Source: Sphingomonas hengshuiensis
GTDB taxonomy: Bacteria > Pseudomonadota > Alphaproteobacteria > Sphingomonadales > Sphingomonadaceae
NCBI RefSeq assembly: GCF_000935025.1
Contig: NZ_CP010836.1
Location: 3,038,001-3,102,000, forward strand
Length of the DNA stretch: 64,000 nucleotides
Direction: 5' to 3'
Part shown: piece by piece, positions 44,817-53,618 of the stretch
Numbering within the stretch: position 1 is the first letter of the stretch
Layout of the letters: each line of letters opens with the position of its first letter
Translations under genes and position numbers: made by a program
The notes under the pieces: model-generated
What the model was told of the DNA's origin: nothing
What the model saw: only the letters and a program-made list of their open reading frames with translations
Databases searched by the model: none

Positions 44817-45575
44817 ATGATTTCCAGGTTCTTCTCCCGCACTGCGCGGCCGACCCTCACCGGGGCGGTTCCCGAAGGACGCCGCCTCTACGCCATCGGC
44901 GACGTTCATGGACGCCTCGACCTTCTCGACCGCCTGCTCGACCAGATCCACGCCGACAGCGCCGCGCGCGGCTCGCTCGACTATGAGCTGATTTTTCTCG
45001 GCGACCTGATCGATCGCGGCCCCGAATCGGCGGGCGTCGTCCAACGCGTGCTCGACCTGTGCTCCTTTCGCCCGTCGACTCGATGCCTGTTCGGGAACCA
45101 TGAAGAAGTATTCCTGAAGGCGCTGAAGGGCGATTTGAAGGCGCTTGCGTTCTTCAACAAGATCGGCGGCCGCGAAACGGTCCTCAGCTACGGCATCTCG
45201 CCCGAGGCGTATCTGGATAGCGACTATCCGACCCTGCTCGAAATGCTGGTCGAACGCGTTCCCGCCGCCCATGTCGATTTCATCGAACAGCTCGAGGACA
45301 TGATCATCCTGGGCGATTATGCCTTTGTGCATGCTGGGGTAAATCCCAACGAGGTGCTGGCGTTGCAGACCCCGGCGGAGCTTCGCTGGATCCGCCAGCC
45401 CTTTTTGAACCACAAGCACCCGCTCGAAAAGATCATCGTCCACGGCCATACCGTTTCGGAGGCCGTGGAGATCGGGCGGCACCGTATCGGCATCGACACC
45501 GGCGCTTATGCCAGCGGGCGGCTCACCGCGATGGGCTTCGAGAACGACCAGCGCTGGGTGCTCGACACGGCCTGA
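44817..45575 (+). CDS. Metallophosphoesterase (PPP-like serine/threonine phosphatase)
   Basis: 252-aa calcineurin-like phosphatase. The metal-binding motifs are IGDVHGRLDLLDRLL, FLGDLIDRGPESAGVV and GNHEEVFLKAL, with later His in FVHAGVNPNE and VHGHTVSEAV. These are the GDxHG, GDxxDRG, GNHE set of PPP phosphatases. It may act on proteins or diadenosine tetraphosphate. ATG 44817 is chosen; the upstream frame is not conserved-looking. Confidence 0.88.
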   Translation: MISRFFSRTARPTLTGAVPEGRRLYAIGDVHGRLDLLDRLLDQIHADSAARGSLDYELIFLGDLIDRGPESAGVVQRVLDLCSFRPSTRCLFGNHEEVFLKALKGDLKALAFFNKIGGRETVLSYGISPEAYLDSDYPTLLEMLVERVPAAHVDFIEQLEDMIILGDYAFVHAGVNPNEVLALQTPAELRWIRQPFLNHKHPLEKIIVHGHTVSEAVEIGRHRIGIDTGAYASGRLTAMGFENDQRWVLDTA

Positions 45576-45588
45576 GCGCGCCAATGCC

Positions 45589-46593
45589 TCAATGATAGCC
45601 CTCGGCGCCGACCTTGCCGCGGAACACCCAATAGGCCCAGCCGGTATAGGCCAGGATCACCGGGATCAGCACCCCTGCCCCTACCAGCATGAAACGCTGG
45701 CTGACCGCCGGGGCGGCGGCGTCCAGAATGGTAAGGCCGGGTGGCACGATATCCGGGTAGAGGCTGATCCCCAGCCCCGCAAAGCTCAGCAGGAACAGCC
45801 CCAGCGCGAGCAGGAACGGCAGCACGTCGGACTTGCGGACCAGCGCGCGCCAGAAGGCGAACGCCAGCACCGCGACGAGCAGCGGCACGGCCGCCGTGAA
45901 CACGATGTCGGGATAGGCGAACCAGCGCGAGACATAGTCGGCGTCGAGTGTGAGCGTCGCGAGGCTCACCAACCCGATCGCCGCCAGCGTGATCACGCCG
46001 AAACGCCCCGCCAGCCGCCGCGCATGCGCCTGCCCCTCCCCCTCGGTGCGCCAGATCAGCCAGCAGGCGCCGAGCAGCGCATAGCCCGCAACCAGGCTGA
46101 CGCCGGTGAGCAGGCTGAACGGCGAGAGCCAGTCGAGCCACCCGCCGGCATACGCCCGCCCGGCGATCTTCACGCCCTGCAGGATCGCGCCGAGCGCGAT
46201 TCCCTGGGCCAGCGCGGCGACCAGCGATCCCGCCGTGAACGCCACGTCCCACCAGCGGCGATGCCCGGGATCGCGCCAGCGGAATTCGAATGCCACGCCG
46301 CGGAATACCAGCCCGAGCAGCATCGCGATGATCAGCGGGTAGAGCGCGGGCATCAACACCGCATAGGCAAGCGGAAACGCCGCGAAGAGCCCGCCCCCGC
46401 CCAGCACCAGCCACGTCTCGTTGCCGTCCCACAGCGGCGCGATCGAGTTCATCGCGCGATCGCGCTCCTCGCCCCTGAGCGTCGGGAAGAGGATACCGAT
46501 GCCGAGGTCGAACCCGTCCATCACGACATAGGCGAACACCGCAAAGGCGATCAGGAACGCCCAGATCGTGGCGAGGGTCGGATCGGCGGTCAT
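45589..46593 (-). CDS. cydB: Cytochrome bd-type ubiquinol oxidase subunit II
   Basis: 334-aa membrane protein with about nine hydrophobic helices. Family features are TIWAFLIAFAVFAYVVMDGFDLGIG, the WDGNETWLVLGGGGLFAAFP motif and GYALLGACWLIWRTEG. It pairs with CydA to reduce oxygen to water with quinol as donor, without proton pumping. It overlaps cydA by 4 bp (ATGA). No cydX-like small subunit is visible. Confidence 0.94.
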   Translation of the reverse strand: MTADPTLATIWAFLIAFAVFAYVVMDGFDLGIGILFPTLRGEERDRAMNSIAPLWDGNETWLVLGGGGLFAAFPLAYAVLMPALYPLIIAMLLGLVFRGVAFEFRWRDPGHRRWWDVAFTAGSLVAALAQGIALGAILQGVKIAGRAYAGGWLDWLSPFSLLTGVSLVAGYALLGACWLIWRTEGEGQAHARRLAGRFGVITLAAIGLVSLATLTLDADYVSRWFAYPDIVFTAAVPLLVAVLAFAFWRALVRKSDVLPFLLALGLFLLSFAGLGISLYPDIVPPGLTILDAAAPAVSQRFMLVGAGVLIPVILAYTGWAYWVFRGKVGAEGYH

Positions 46594-48002
46594 GCGGGAT
46601 CCTTGCGCTGGGGCTGGGCGGGGCCCGGCACCACTCCGGCGGTGCGCACCGGCTCGCCTTGGGGCGGATCGCTCTCGCCGACCTGCACGCCCTTCGCGAT
46701 CAGCCGCAATATGTACCAGGTCCCGAACCCGAAGACGAAGAAATAGACGATGACGAACGCGACCAGCGAGGTCCCCACGGCGGGCGCGGCGAGCGGCGAC
46801 GCGCTGTCGGTGGTGCGCAACAGGCCATAGACGGTATAGGGTTGGCGCCCGCTCTCGGTCGTCACCCAGCCGGCCAGCACTGCGACAAAGCCAGCGGGCC
46901 CCATCAGCAGCGCGAATCGGTGCAGCAACCGCCACTCGTACAGCTTGCCGCGCCAGCGCGCGACAAGGCTCCACAGCCCCAGCGCGAGCATCAGCATCCC
47001 GATTCCCACCATGATCCGGAACGACCAGAAGACAATCGCAACCGGCGGCTCCTGATCGTCGGGAATCGTGTCGAGCCCGGCGAGGGGAGCATTGGAATCA
47101 TGCTTCAGGATCAGCGAGGAGGCCTTGGGGATGGAGACCGCATAGTCGACGCGCTTCTCCGCCTGGTTCGGAATGCCAAACAGGATCAGTGGCGCGCCGT
47201 GCGGGTGGCTCTCGAAATGCCCCTCCATCGCCATCACCTTTTGCGGCTGGTGCGCCAGCGTGTTGATGCCGTGCGCGTCGCCCGCCAGGATCTGGACCGG
47301 CGTGATCAGCGCCGCCATCCACATCGCCATCGAGAACATGATCCGCGCGCGCGCATTGTCGCGGTCGCGCAGCAAATGCCACGCCGCCGCGCCCCCCACG
47401 GCAAAGGCGGTGGTGAGATAGGCGGCGATGACCGTGTGGACGAGGCGATAGGGGAAGCTGGGGTTGAAGATGATCGCCAGCCAGTCGCCCGCGGGCACGA
47501 ACTGTCCCTGCGCGTTGATCACATAGCCGACCGGCGTGTGCATCCAGCTGTTCGCGGCGAGGATCCAGAACGCCGAGATGAAGGTGCCCAGCGCGACCAT
47601 GCCCGTCGCGGCGAAGTGGAGCCCGCGCCCGACCTTCTCGGTCCCGAACAGCATCACGCCGAGGAACCCGGCCTCGAGGAAGAACGCAGTGAGCACTTCA
47701 TAGGCCATGAGCGGCCCGAGCACCGGCCCGGTGCGGTCGGAGAAGACCGACCAGTTGGTGCCGAACTGATAGGAGAGCACGATTCCGGAGACGACGCCCA
47801 TCGCGAACACGACGGCGAAGATCTTCACCCAGAAGCGGAACAGGTCGAGGAATTCCTGCCGCCCGGTGCGCAGCCACAGCGCTTCGAGGACGAACAAATA
47901 GCTCGCCAGTCCGATCGAGAACGCCGGGAAGAAGAAGTGGAAGCTCACCGTGAATGCGAACTGGATTCGTGCCAGCACGATCGGATCGAATGCAGCGAAC
48001 AT
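46590..48002 (-). CDS. cydA: Cytochrome bd-type ubiquinol oxidase subunit I
   Basis: 470-aa haem-bearing subunit. The first helix has RIQFAFTVSFHFFFPAFSIG with its haem ligand His; TAFFLEAGFLGVMLFG and the WILAANSWMHTPVGY motif are also present. The quinol loop between helices VI and VII looks short, which is typical of cyanide-insensitive (CIO) oxidases. Start ATG 48002 has GAGGAG 7 bases ahead. Operon cydA-cydB. Confidence 0.94.
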   Translation of the reverse strand: MFAAFDPIVLARIQFAFTVSFHFFFPAFSIGLASYLFVLEALWLRTGRQEFLDLFRFWVKIFAVVFAMGVVSGIVLSYQFGTNWSVFSDRTGPVLGPLMAYEVLTAFFLEAGFLGVMLFGTEKVGRGLHFAATGMVALGTFISAFWILAANSWMHTPVGYVINAQGQFVPAGDWLAIIFNPSFPYRLVHTVIAAYLTTAFAVGGAAAWHLLRDRDNARARIMFSMAMWMAALITPVQILAGDAHGINTLAHQPQKVMAMEGHFESHPHGAPLILFGIPNQAEKRVDYAVSIPKASSLILKHDSNAPLAGLDTIPDDQEPPVAIVFWSFRIMVGIGMLMLALGLWSLVARWRGKLYEWRLLHRFALLMGPAGFVAVLAGWVTTESGRQPYTVYGLLRTTDSASPLAAPAVGTSLVAFVIVYFFVFGFGTWYILRLIAKGVQVGESDPPQGEPVRTAGVVPGPAQPQRKDPA

Positions 48003-48050
48003 GCCCGACTCCTCGTCCGGCAGATGGGCCCGGCTGGCCCGCAACGCAAT

Positions 48051-48074
48051 AGGGCCGGGAGTTACCCCGGCCCT
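48051..48074. terminator. Inverted repeat at the 3' end of the FKBP gene
   Basis: AGGGCCGGG (48051-48059) pairs perfectly with CCCGGCCCT (48066-48074) over a 6-base loop. It lies between the cydA start and the FKBP end and is partly inside the present FKBP reading frame, which terminates at 48062. It lacks a T-tract on either side. Confidence 0.55.
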
Positions 48075-48721
48075 ATATCAAGATTTGTCTGCAGCGGCTT
48101 ACTGCGCGCCGCCCTCGGGGCCCGCGCCGGGCGGGGACCGCCTGCGCCTGGGGCACTGCCGCCCTGTTGCTGCTGCTGCATCATCTGCTGCATCATCATC
48201 TGCTGGATCACCGCCGCCGGAACCAGGTCGTCCATCGCGACGTCGAACACCAGAATCTTGTCCGCCAGTTCGTTCTGGGCGCCGGGCTCGGCGCCGTAGC
48301 CGAGGTTGGGCGGCAGCCAGAAGCGGAACTTCGACCCCTTCTTCATCAGCTTCACGCCTTCGGTGAAGCCGGGGATCATCGGCTGGCCGATCTGAAAGCG
48401 CATCGGCGCCTCGGGCTGGAATTCCTTGCCGTCGCGCAGCGTGCCGTGGATCTTGAGCGAGACGCCGTCCTGCTCGTTGGCGGTCGGCCCCTCGCCGGCC
48501 TCGATCACCTGATATTGCAGGCCCGAGGCCGTGGTCTGAATGCCCGACTGCTTCTTGTGCCACGCCAGGAACTGATCGTCGGGCAGCTTGACCGCGACCT
48601 GCTCGCGGGTGCCGTGCCAGGCGAGCGCCAGCGCAAGCGCGATCGCTGCGATCACGCCGACCCAGAGCCAGATCTTGTACGAACGCCTGAGCGGCTGAAG
48701 CGGAACGGCAGTCACGGACAT
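48062..48721 (-). CDS. FKBP-type peptidyl-prolyl isomerase, membrane-anchored; C-terminus probably frameshifted
   Basis: 219 aa from ATG 48721 (GGAG 9 bases before). One N-terminal helix (IWLWVGVIAAIALALALAW, about 18-36) is followed by an FKBP domain (about 70-175) with VSLKIHGTLRDGKEFQ, PMIPGFTEGVKLMKKGSK and WLPPNLGYG. The tail is Met/Gln-rich (QQMMMQQMMQQQQQ). In the present frame the last 27 or so residues are Arg-rich and run into an inverted repeat. In the next frame the tail would read PPGAGPEGGAQ and stop at 48099, leaving the repeat as a terminator; a 1-base shift in the Pro/Gly-rich run is suspected. Confidence 0.8.
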   Translation of the reverse strand: MSVTAVPLQPLRRSYKIWLWVGVIAAIALALALAWHGTREQVAVKLPDDQFLAWHKKQSGIQTTASGLQYQVIEAGEGPTANEQDGVSLKIHGTLRDGKEFQPEAPMRFQIGQPMIPGFTEGVKLMKKGSKFRFWLPPNLGYGAEPGAQNELADKILVFDVAMDDLVPAAVIQQMMMQQMMQQQQQGGSAPGAGGPRPARAPRAARSKPLQTNLDIGPG

Positions 48722-48776
48722 CGAATCTTGCTCCAGCACGGGCATCCAGATGCCCTAAATTCCCTAAAGTCGCGCA

Positions 48777-48797
48777 CCCGCGCCATTCCGGCGCGGG
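48777..48797 (-). terminator. Terminator-like hairpin after rpsU
   Basis: CCCGCGCC (48777-48784) and GGCGCGGG (48790-48797) form an 8-bp stem with a 5-base loop, 12 bp beyond the rpsU stop. The downstream minus sequence has only short T runs. Confidence 0.6.
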
Positions 48798-48809
48798 TCG
48801 CGGCCTTAT

Positions 48810-49016
48810 TTACCGGGCGCTGTCGCGCTCGACGCGCTTGCGCTCGAGCTTGCGCGCGCGGCGAACCGCGGCGGCGCGTTCACGGGCGCGCTTCTCGCTG
48901 GGCTTCTCGTAATGCCGGCGGAGCTTCATCTCGCGATACACGCCTTCACGCTGCAGCTTCTTCTTGAGTGCGCGCAGTGCCTGATCGACGTTGTTGTCGC
49001 GAACGATGATTTGCAT
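48810..49016 (-). CDS. rpsU: 30S ribosomal protein S21
   Basis: 68-aa basic small-subunit protein. It begins [22 protein letters not shown] and has the [15 protein letters not shown] motif, then an Arg/Lys helix. S21 helps mRNA selection during initiation. It is a single gene with its own hairpin downstream. Confidence 0.95.
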   Translation of the reverse strand: MQIIVRDNNVDQALRALKKKLQREGVYREMKLRRHYEKPSEKRARERAAAVRRARKLERKRVERDSAR

Positions 49017-49159
49017 AAGGCCGTACAGCTCCGATCTTCATTCAATAGAACAGGGTTCGCCGGGACATGAGGTCGCGGTCGTTGCGGGGCGCCCTACCAG
49101 CCGGATTCCCATTTTTCAAGCCAAAGTGTCGCTTAGCATCCGGTCCGCCGCGCTTGCAC

Positions 49160-49204
49160 TGTGGCCCGGGGGCCACACTCCGGAACATTACACTGCGTTG
49201 CAGT
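49160..49204. promoter_or_regulatory. Palindromes upstream of the two-component pair
   Basis: TGTGGCCC-GG-GGGCCACA (49160-49177) is a perfect 8+8 inverted repeat, and ACTGC-GTT-GCAGT (49192-49204) is a 5+5 repeat. Both lie within 90 bases of the response regulator start and could be autoregulatory sites. The region 49017-49246 holds no other recognisable gene. Confidence 0.4.
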
Positions 49205-49246
49205 CTCGCAACCGGCCCGATAGGTTGGGCGCCCACTGCCCCCCGC

Positions 49247-49984
49247 ATGAGCCAGCTTGCCAACGCCTTGGACCTAGAGACCCGCCTCCTCATCGTCGAT
49301 GACGATCCCGGCATCCGCGAACTCACTTCGGGGTTCCTGGAGCAGCACGGCTATATCGTCGACACCGCATCGGGCGGGGCCGAGATGCGAGTCGCGCTCG
49401 AAAAGCACGAATATTCGCTGATCGTGCTCGACGTGATGATGCCGGGCGAGGACGGGCTGGCAATCCTGCGCTCGATGGACCGCGAGACCGGACCTTCGGT
49501 GATCATGATGTCGGCGATCGGCCAGGATATCGACCGGATCGTCGGGCTGGAGATGGGCGCCGACGATTATCTGGTGAAGCCGGTCAATCCGCGCGAGCTG
49601 CTGGCGCGCATCCGCGCCGTGGTCCGCCGCAGCGCCGCCAGCGGTGCAACGCCGCGCGGCCCCGAGCGCCATTATCTCCGCTTCGCCGGGTGGCGGCTCG
49701 ATCCGGTCGGGCGCCAGCTTTACGACCCGGACGACGTCGTGATCAACCTGTCCGACGGCGAGTTCCGGCTGCTGCTCGCGCTGGTCGAGCGGCCCCGGCG
49801 GGTGCTGACCCGCGACGTGCTGCTCGACTTGTCGCGCGGGCCGATGGCCGAACATTTCGATCGCGCGATCGACGTGCAGATGAGCCGGCTGCGCAAGAAG
49901 CTGGCGCGCCCCGCGACCGAAGACCTGATCCGCACCATCCGCAACGAAGGCTATATGTTCGTTGCGGAAGTCGTGCAGAAGTGA
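49247..49984 (+). CDS. OmpR-family response regulator
   Basis: 245-aa DNA-binding response regulator. The receiver has LLIVDDDPGIREL at the acidic pocket, the phosphoacceptor Asp in LIVLDVMMPGEDGL and the conserved Lys in DDYLVKPVNPREL. A winged-helix domain follows from about residue 150 (INLSDGEFRLLLALVERP and a DVQMSRLRKKL recognition helix). ATG 49247 is picked because upstream residues do not belong to the receiver. The histidine kinase follows with a GTGA overlap. Confidence 0.92.
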   Translation: MSQLANALDLETRLLIVDDDPGIRELTSGFLEQHGYIVDTASGGAEMRVALEKHEYSLIVLDVMMPGEDGLAILRSMDRETGPSVIMMSAIGQDIDRIVGLEMGADDYLVKPVNPRELLARIRAVVRRSAASGATPRGPERHYLRFAGWRLDPVGRQLYDPDDVVINLSDGEFRLLLALVERPRRVLTRDVLLDLSRGPMAEHFDRAIDVQMSRLRKKLARPATEDLIRTIRNEGYMFVAEVVQK

Positions 49985-51246
49985 CGCGCGCGAGGTCGAT
50001 CGTCGTCCCTATCGTACTGCTGGTGATCGCGGCGGCGCTTGCGGGGACGGTGGTCCAGTTCACGATCATGTTCAACGGCCCGCCGCCCGGCTTCGGCCCG
50101 GTGCCGATCGGGCGCATCGCGCAGGTGCTGCGCAGCGGGACGCTCCCCGACGATGCCGCGCGGAGGATAACGCTGAACCGGGTATCGGGCGATGTTTTCG
50201 GGCGCCCAGACGAACAGCCCTCCAGCGCGCGCGATGCGGCGATCGCCGAGCGGATCGGCGTGCCGGTCGAGCGCGTCCGCGGATTTTACCTCTTCCCCGC
50301 GCGCGACCCTACCGAGGATCTGCGCGGCAGCTTCACGATCGCGCTGGCGCAGGAGAATGGCTGGCTGGTCGCGGCCAGCCCCGAACTGCCAACATTTACC
50401 AGCTGGCACGTGCGCCGGCTGTCGATCATGCTCGCCACGGTCTCGCTGTTGTCGCTGTTCGCATGGGCGGTGGCCCGGCGCATTTCGCGACCGATCCGCC
50501 ATCTGGCGGATGCCGCGACGCGCGCCCGCGTCGGCGCGCGTTCGGTCATCCCGATGGAGGGGCCGCGCGAGATCCGCGAACTGGCCGAATCGCTGGAGGC
50601 GATGCAGGAGCGGATCCTGCAACAGGCCGAGGGGCGCGCCGCGATGCTGGCCGCGATCACCCATGATCTGGGCACGCCGCTGTCGCGGATCGCGTTCTGG
50701 ATCGAGCAGTTGCCCGATGCCGCGCGCGACCGCGCCAATGGCGACATTGCCGAGATGCGCGAGATGCTGGGCGCAGCATTGCGCTTCACGCGCGAGGACG
50801 GAAGCAGCGTCACCCATGTCCGCCTCGACCTGGGCAGCCTGATCGAGAGCCTGGTCGACGATCTGGCAGCGGCGGGACGCCCAGTGGAGTGCGCGATGGG
50901 GCCGCGCGTAGTGATGCGCGGCGATCCGGCGGCGCTGCGGCGGATGTTCGTCAACCTGGTCGAGAATGCGGTGCGCTATGGCGACCATGCCGCGCTCGCC
51001 TGGTCGATCGTCGACGGGATGGCGCAGGTGACGGTCGACGACGAGGGGCCAGGCTTCAGCGGCGACCCCGAGATGCTGTTCGCCCCCTTCGTGCGCGGCG
51101 AGGCCTCGCGCAACCGCGCGACCGGCGGCACCGGACTGGGGCTGGCGATCGTCAAGCATATCGTCGAAGCCCATTCCGGCACTGTCCGGCTGGAAAACCG
51201 GGCGGGCGGCGGCGGGCGTGTGCGGGTGCGGCTCCCCGTCGAGTAA
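49981..51246 (+). CDS. Sensor histidine kinase
   Basis: 421-aa membrane sensor kinase of the EnvZ type. Two membrane helices (about 7-28 and 144-162) flank a small periplasmic domain, then a HAMP segment (RRISRPIRHLADAAT), HisKA with the phosphorylated His in AAITHDLGTPLSRI, and an ATPase domain with N-box VENAVRYG, G1 DDEGPGF and G2 [14 protein letters not shown]. The DLGTPL rather than ELRTPL form of the H-box matches EnvZ-like subfamilies in alphaproteobacteria. Stimulus unknown. Confidence 0.92.
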   Translation: MTRARSIVVPIVLLVIAAALAGTVVQFTIMFNGPPPGFGPVPIGRIAQVLRSGTLPDDAARRITLNRVSGDVFGRPDEQPSSARDAAIAERIGVPVERVRGFYLFPARDPTEDLRGSFTIALAQENGWLVAASPELPTFTSWHVRRLSIMLATVSLLSLFAWAVARRISRPIRHLADAATRARVGARSVIPMEGPREIRELAESLEAMQERILQQAEGRAAMLAAITHDLGTPLSRIAFWIEQLPDAARDRANGDIAEMREMLGAALRFTREDGSSVTHVRLDLGSLIESLVDDLAAAGRPVECAMGPRVVMRGDPAALRRMFVNLVENAVRYGDHAALAWSIVDGMAQVTVDDEGPGFSGDPEMLFAPFVRGEASRNRATGGTGLGLAIVKHIVEAHSGTVRLENRAGGGGRVRVRLPVE

Positions 51247-51349
51247 GCCCGCCAGCGGCCTGCAACATTGCGACATATGTGGCGACGTCGCGACATCGCG
51301 CGGCAGGGCTGGCCTGCGAAATCGGGTCTGGGCAGATGGAGACACGACC

Positions 51350-52243
51350 TTGCACGACCATGACCTTGGCCTGAGCCACGACCTGCGCGTCATGACTGCG
51401 CTTGCCAGCCGCCGCCGCGCGCTTGGCTTGTTCGCGGGCGTGGGGACCGGCGCCGTGCTGGCCGGATGCGACGGCGGGAGCAGCAGCACCGCGACGTCCG
51501 CAACGGCCACGCCGACTCCCACGCCGACCGCAACCGCGACCGCCACTCCGACTCCGACCCCCACCGCCACGGCAACCACGACAAGCTGCGTCGCGGACCC
51601 GGCCGAGACCAACGGCCCCTACCCCGCCGATGGCACCAACACCTCCAGCGGTTTGACCTCCAACGCGCTGACCGCGTCGAACGTGGTGCGCAGCGATATC
51701 CGGTCCAGCTTCATCGGCACGTCGACCACCGTGGCATCGGGGGTGCAGCTCACGCTGACGCTGACGCTTGTCGACGTGAATTCGAGCTGCGGCGCGCTGG
51801 CAGGCTATGCCATTTATGTGTGGCATTGCGACGAGGCGGGAAAATATTCGCTCTATAGCCTGCCCGCCGAAAGCTATCTGCGCGGTGTCGGCGTGACCGA
51901 TTCAAACGGCCAGGTGACATTCACCACCATCTTTCCCGGATGCTATTCGGGGCGTTGGCCGCACATCCATTTCGAGGTGTTCTCCAGCCTGAGCAACGCC
52001 ACGAGCGGGCGCTATGCCGTGCTGACCTCGCAGCTTGCGATGCCGTCCGCCGCATGTTCCGCAGTGTATAACGGCGTGAGCGGCTATTCGGCGAGCATCG
52101 CCAATTTCGCTGCCGTATCCATCAACAGCGATACCGTTTTCGGCGACAACACCGCCGCCCAGGTTGCGCAGCAGACCCCGACGCTGAGCGGCAGCGTCAC
52201 CGGGGGCTACACCGGTACGGCGGTTATCGGCATCGCGCGCTGA
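51350..52243 (+). CDS. Intradiol-dioxygenase-like exported lipoprotein
   Basis: 297 aa from TTG 51350, which has GGAG 8 bases ahead and gives the N-terminus HDHDLGLSHDLR seen in the family. A Tat-like RRR plus lipobox (RRRALGLFAGVGTG then VLAGC) is followed by a Thr/Pro/Ala-repeat linker (about residues 45-75). The catalytic domain resembles protocatechuate dioxygenases: GYAIYVWHCDEAGKYSLYS and RWPHIHFEVF carry the Tyr and His iron ligands. ATG 51392, in frame, would lose the typical start. Substrate unknown; it is followed by a transporter gene. Confidence 0.82.
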   Translation: MHDHDLGLSHDLRVMTALASRRRALGLFAGVGTGAVLAGCDGGSSSTATSATATPTPTPTATATATPTPTPTATATTTSCVADPAETNGPYPADGTNTSSGLTSNALTASNVVRSDIRSSFIGTSTTVASGVQLTLTLTLVDVNSSCGALAGYAIYVWHCDEAGKYSLYSLPAESYLRGVGVTDSNGQVTFTTIFPGCYSGRWPHIHFEVFSSLSNATSGRYAVLTSQLAMPSAACSAVYNGVSGYSASIANFAAVSINSDTVFGDNTAAQVAQQTPTLSGSVTGGYTGTAVIGIAR

Positions 52244-52331
52244 AGAGTTCCACCCTTGTGGTGGCCGCCCCGCTTGCCGAGGTGACGGGAGGGTCACTTC
52301 CCGGCTTGCGGGGCGTTGGTATAGTGGCCCG

Positions 52332-53618
52332 ATGGACATCCGCTTCCCCGCACCGCGCCACCGGCTCCGTTCGATTCTCGGCGGATCGGCGGGCAATCTG
52401 GTCGAATGGTATGACTGGTACGCCTATTCGGCATTCACGCTATACTTCGCCCCGCATTTCTTCCCGGCGGGCGACCGCACGACGCAGTTGCTGAACACCG
52501 CCGCGGTGTTTGCAGTCGGCTTTCTGATGCGCCCGATCGGCGGGTGGCTGATGGGGGTTTATGGCGACCGGCATGGCCGCAAGGCGGGGCTGACGCTGTC
52601 GGTGACGCTGATGTGCCTGGGCTCGCTGATCATCGCGCTGACGCCGGGATATGAGACGATCGGCACCGCGGCGCCGGTGCTGCTGGTGGTCGCGCGGCTG
52701 ATGCAGGGGCTGTCGGTCGGCGGCGAATATGGGGCCAGCGCCACCTATCTCTCCGAAATGGCGGGCAAGCGGCACCGCGGATTTTTCTCCAGCTTCCAAT
52801 ATGTCACGCTGATCTCCGGCCAGCTCGTCGCCTTGCTCGTGCTGCTGGTGCTCCAGCGCGTGCTGAGCGAGGCGCAGCTCGACGCCTGGGGGTGGCGCAT
52901 CCCCTTTGCGATCGGCGGCGCGCTGGCGGTGATCGTGTTCTGGCTGCGGCGCGGGCTGGCCGAGACCCAGAGCTTCGAGAATGCGCGCGGCTCGGGGCAG
53001 CGATCGGGGTTCTGGCAGCTCGTCACCCAGCATCCTCGCGAGGCGGCGGTGGTGATGCTGCTCACCGCCGGGGGCACGCTCGCCTTCTACGCCTATTCGA
53101 TCTACCTCCAGAAATTCCTGGTCAACACCTCGGGCTTCGACCGGACCACCGCGTCGCAGATCAACGCCGCCGCGCTGGTCGGCTTCATGCTGCTCCAGCC
53201 GCTGGCGGGGGCGCTGTCCGACCGGATCGGGCGCAAGCCGCTGATGGTCGGATTCGGCGTGCTCGGGGTGCTGCTGACCTACCCGATCTTCAGCGCGCTG
53301 GAGCAGGTGCGCAGCCCGATGCTGGCGTTTCTGCTGATGCTGGGGGCGCTGGTGATCGTCACCGGCTATACCTCGATCAACGCGGTGGTGAAGGCGGAGA
53401 TGTTCCCCGCGCATATCCGCACGCTGGGGGTCGCGCTGCCCTATGCGATGGCCAATGCGATCTTTGGCGGGACGGCCGAATATGTCGCCTTGTGGTTCAA
53501 GGGCGCGGGGTGGGAGCGCGGCTTTTACTGGTACGTCACCGCGATGATCGGGGTGTCGCTGGTCACCTATCTGCGGATGCGCGACACGCGGACGCACAGC
53601 CGGATCGTCGAGGATTAA
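52332..53618 (+). CDS. MFS transporter, MHS family
   Basis: 428-aa major facilitator of the metabolite:H+ symporter group (alpha-ketoglutarate/citrate-permease-like). The signature VEWYDWYAYSAFTLYFAPHFFP and loop motif GDRHGRKAGLTLSVTLMCLG are present, with about 12 membrane helices. It lies 88 bp downstream of the dioxygenase-like gene; a dicarboxylate is the likely cargo but cannot be proven. Confidence 0.88.
   Translation: MDIRFPAPRHRLRSILGGSAGNLVEWYDWYAYSAFTLYFAPHFFPAGDRTTQLLNTAAVFAVGFLMRPIGGWLMGVYGDRHGRKAGLTLSVTLMCLGSLIIALTPGYETIGTAAPVLLVVARLMQGLSVGGEYGASATYLSEMAGKRHRGFFSSFQYVTLISGQLVALLVLLVLQRVLSEAQLDAWGWRIPFAIGGALAVIVFWLRRGLAETQSFENARGSGQRSGFWQLVTQHPREAAVVMLLTAGGTLAFYAYSIYLQKFLVNTSGFDRTTASQINAAALVGFMLLQPLAGALSDRIGRKPLMVGFGVLGVLLTYPIFSALEQVRSPMLAFLLMLGALVIVTGYTSINAVVKAEMFPAHIRTLGVALPYAMANAIFGGTAEYVALWFKGAGWERGFYWYVTAMIGVSLVTYLRMRDTRTHSRIVED

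Noticed and set aside
51260..51300. Clustered GCGACAT-type repeats between the sensor kinase and dioxygenase genes
   Set aside because: Only short, imperfect copies in a GC-rich context; not distinct enough from chance to call a site.
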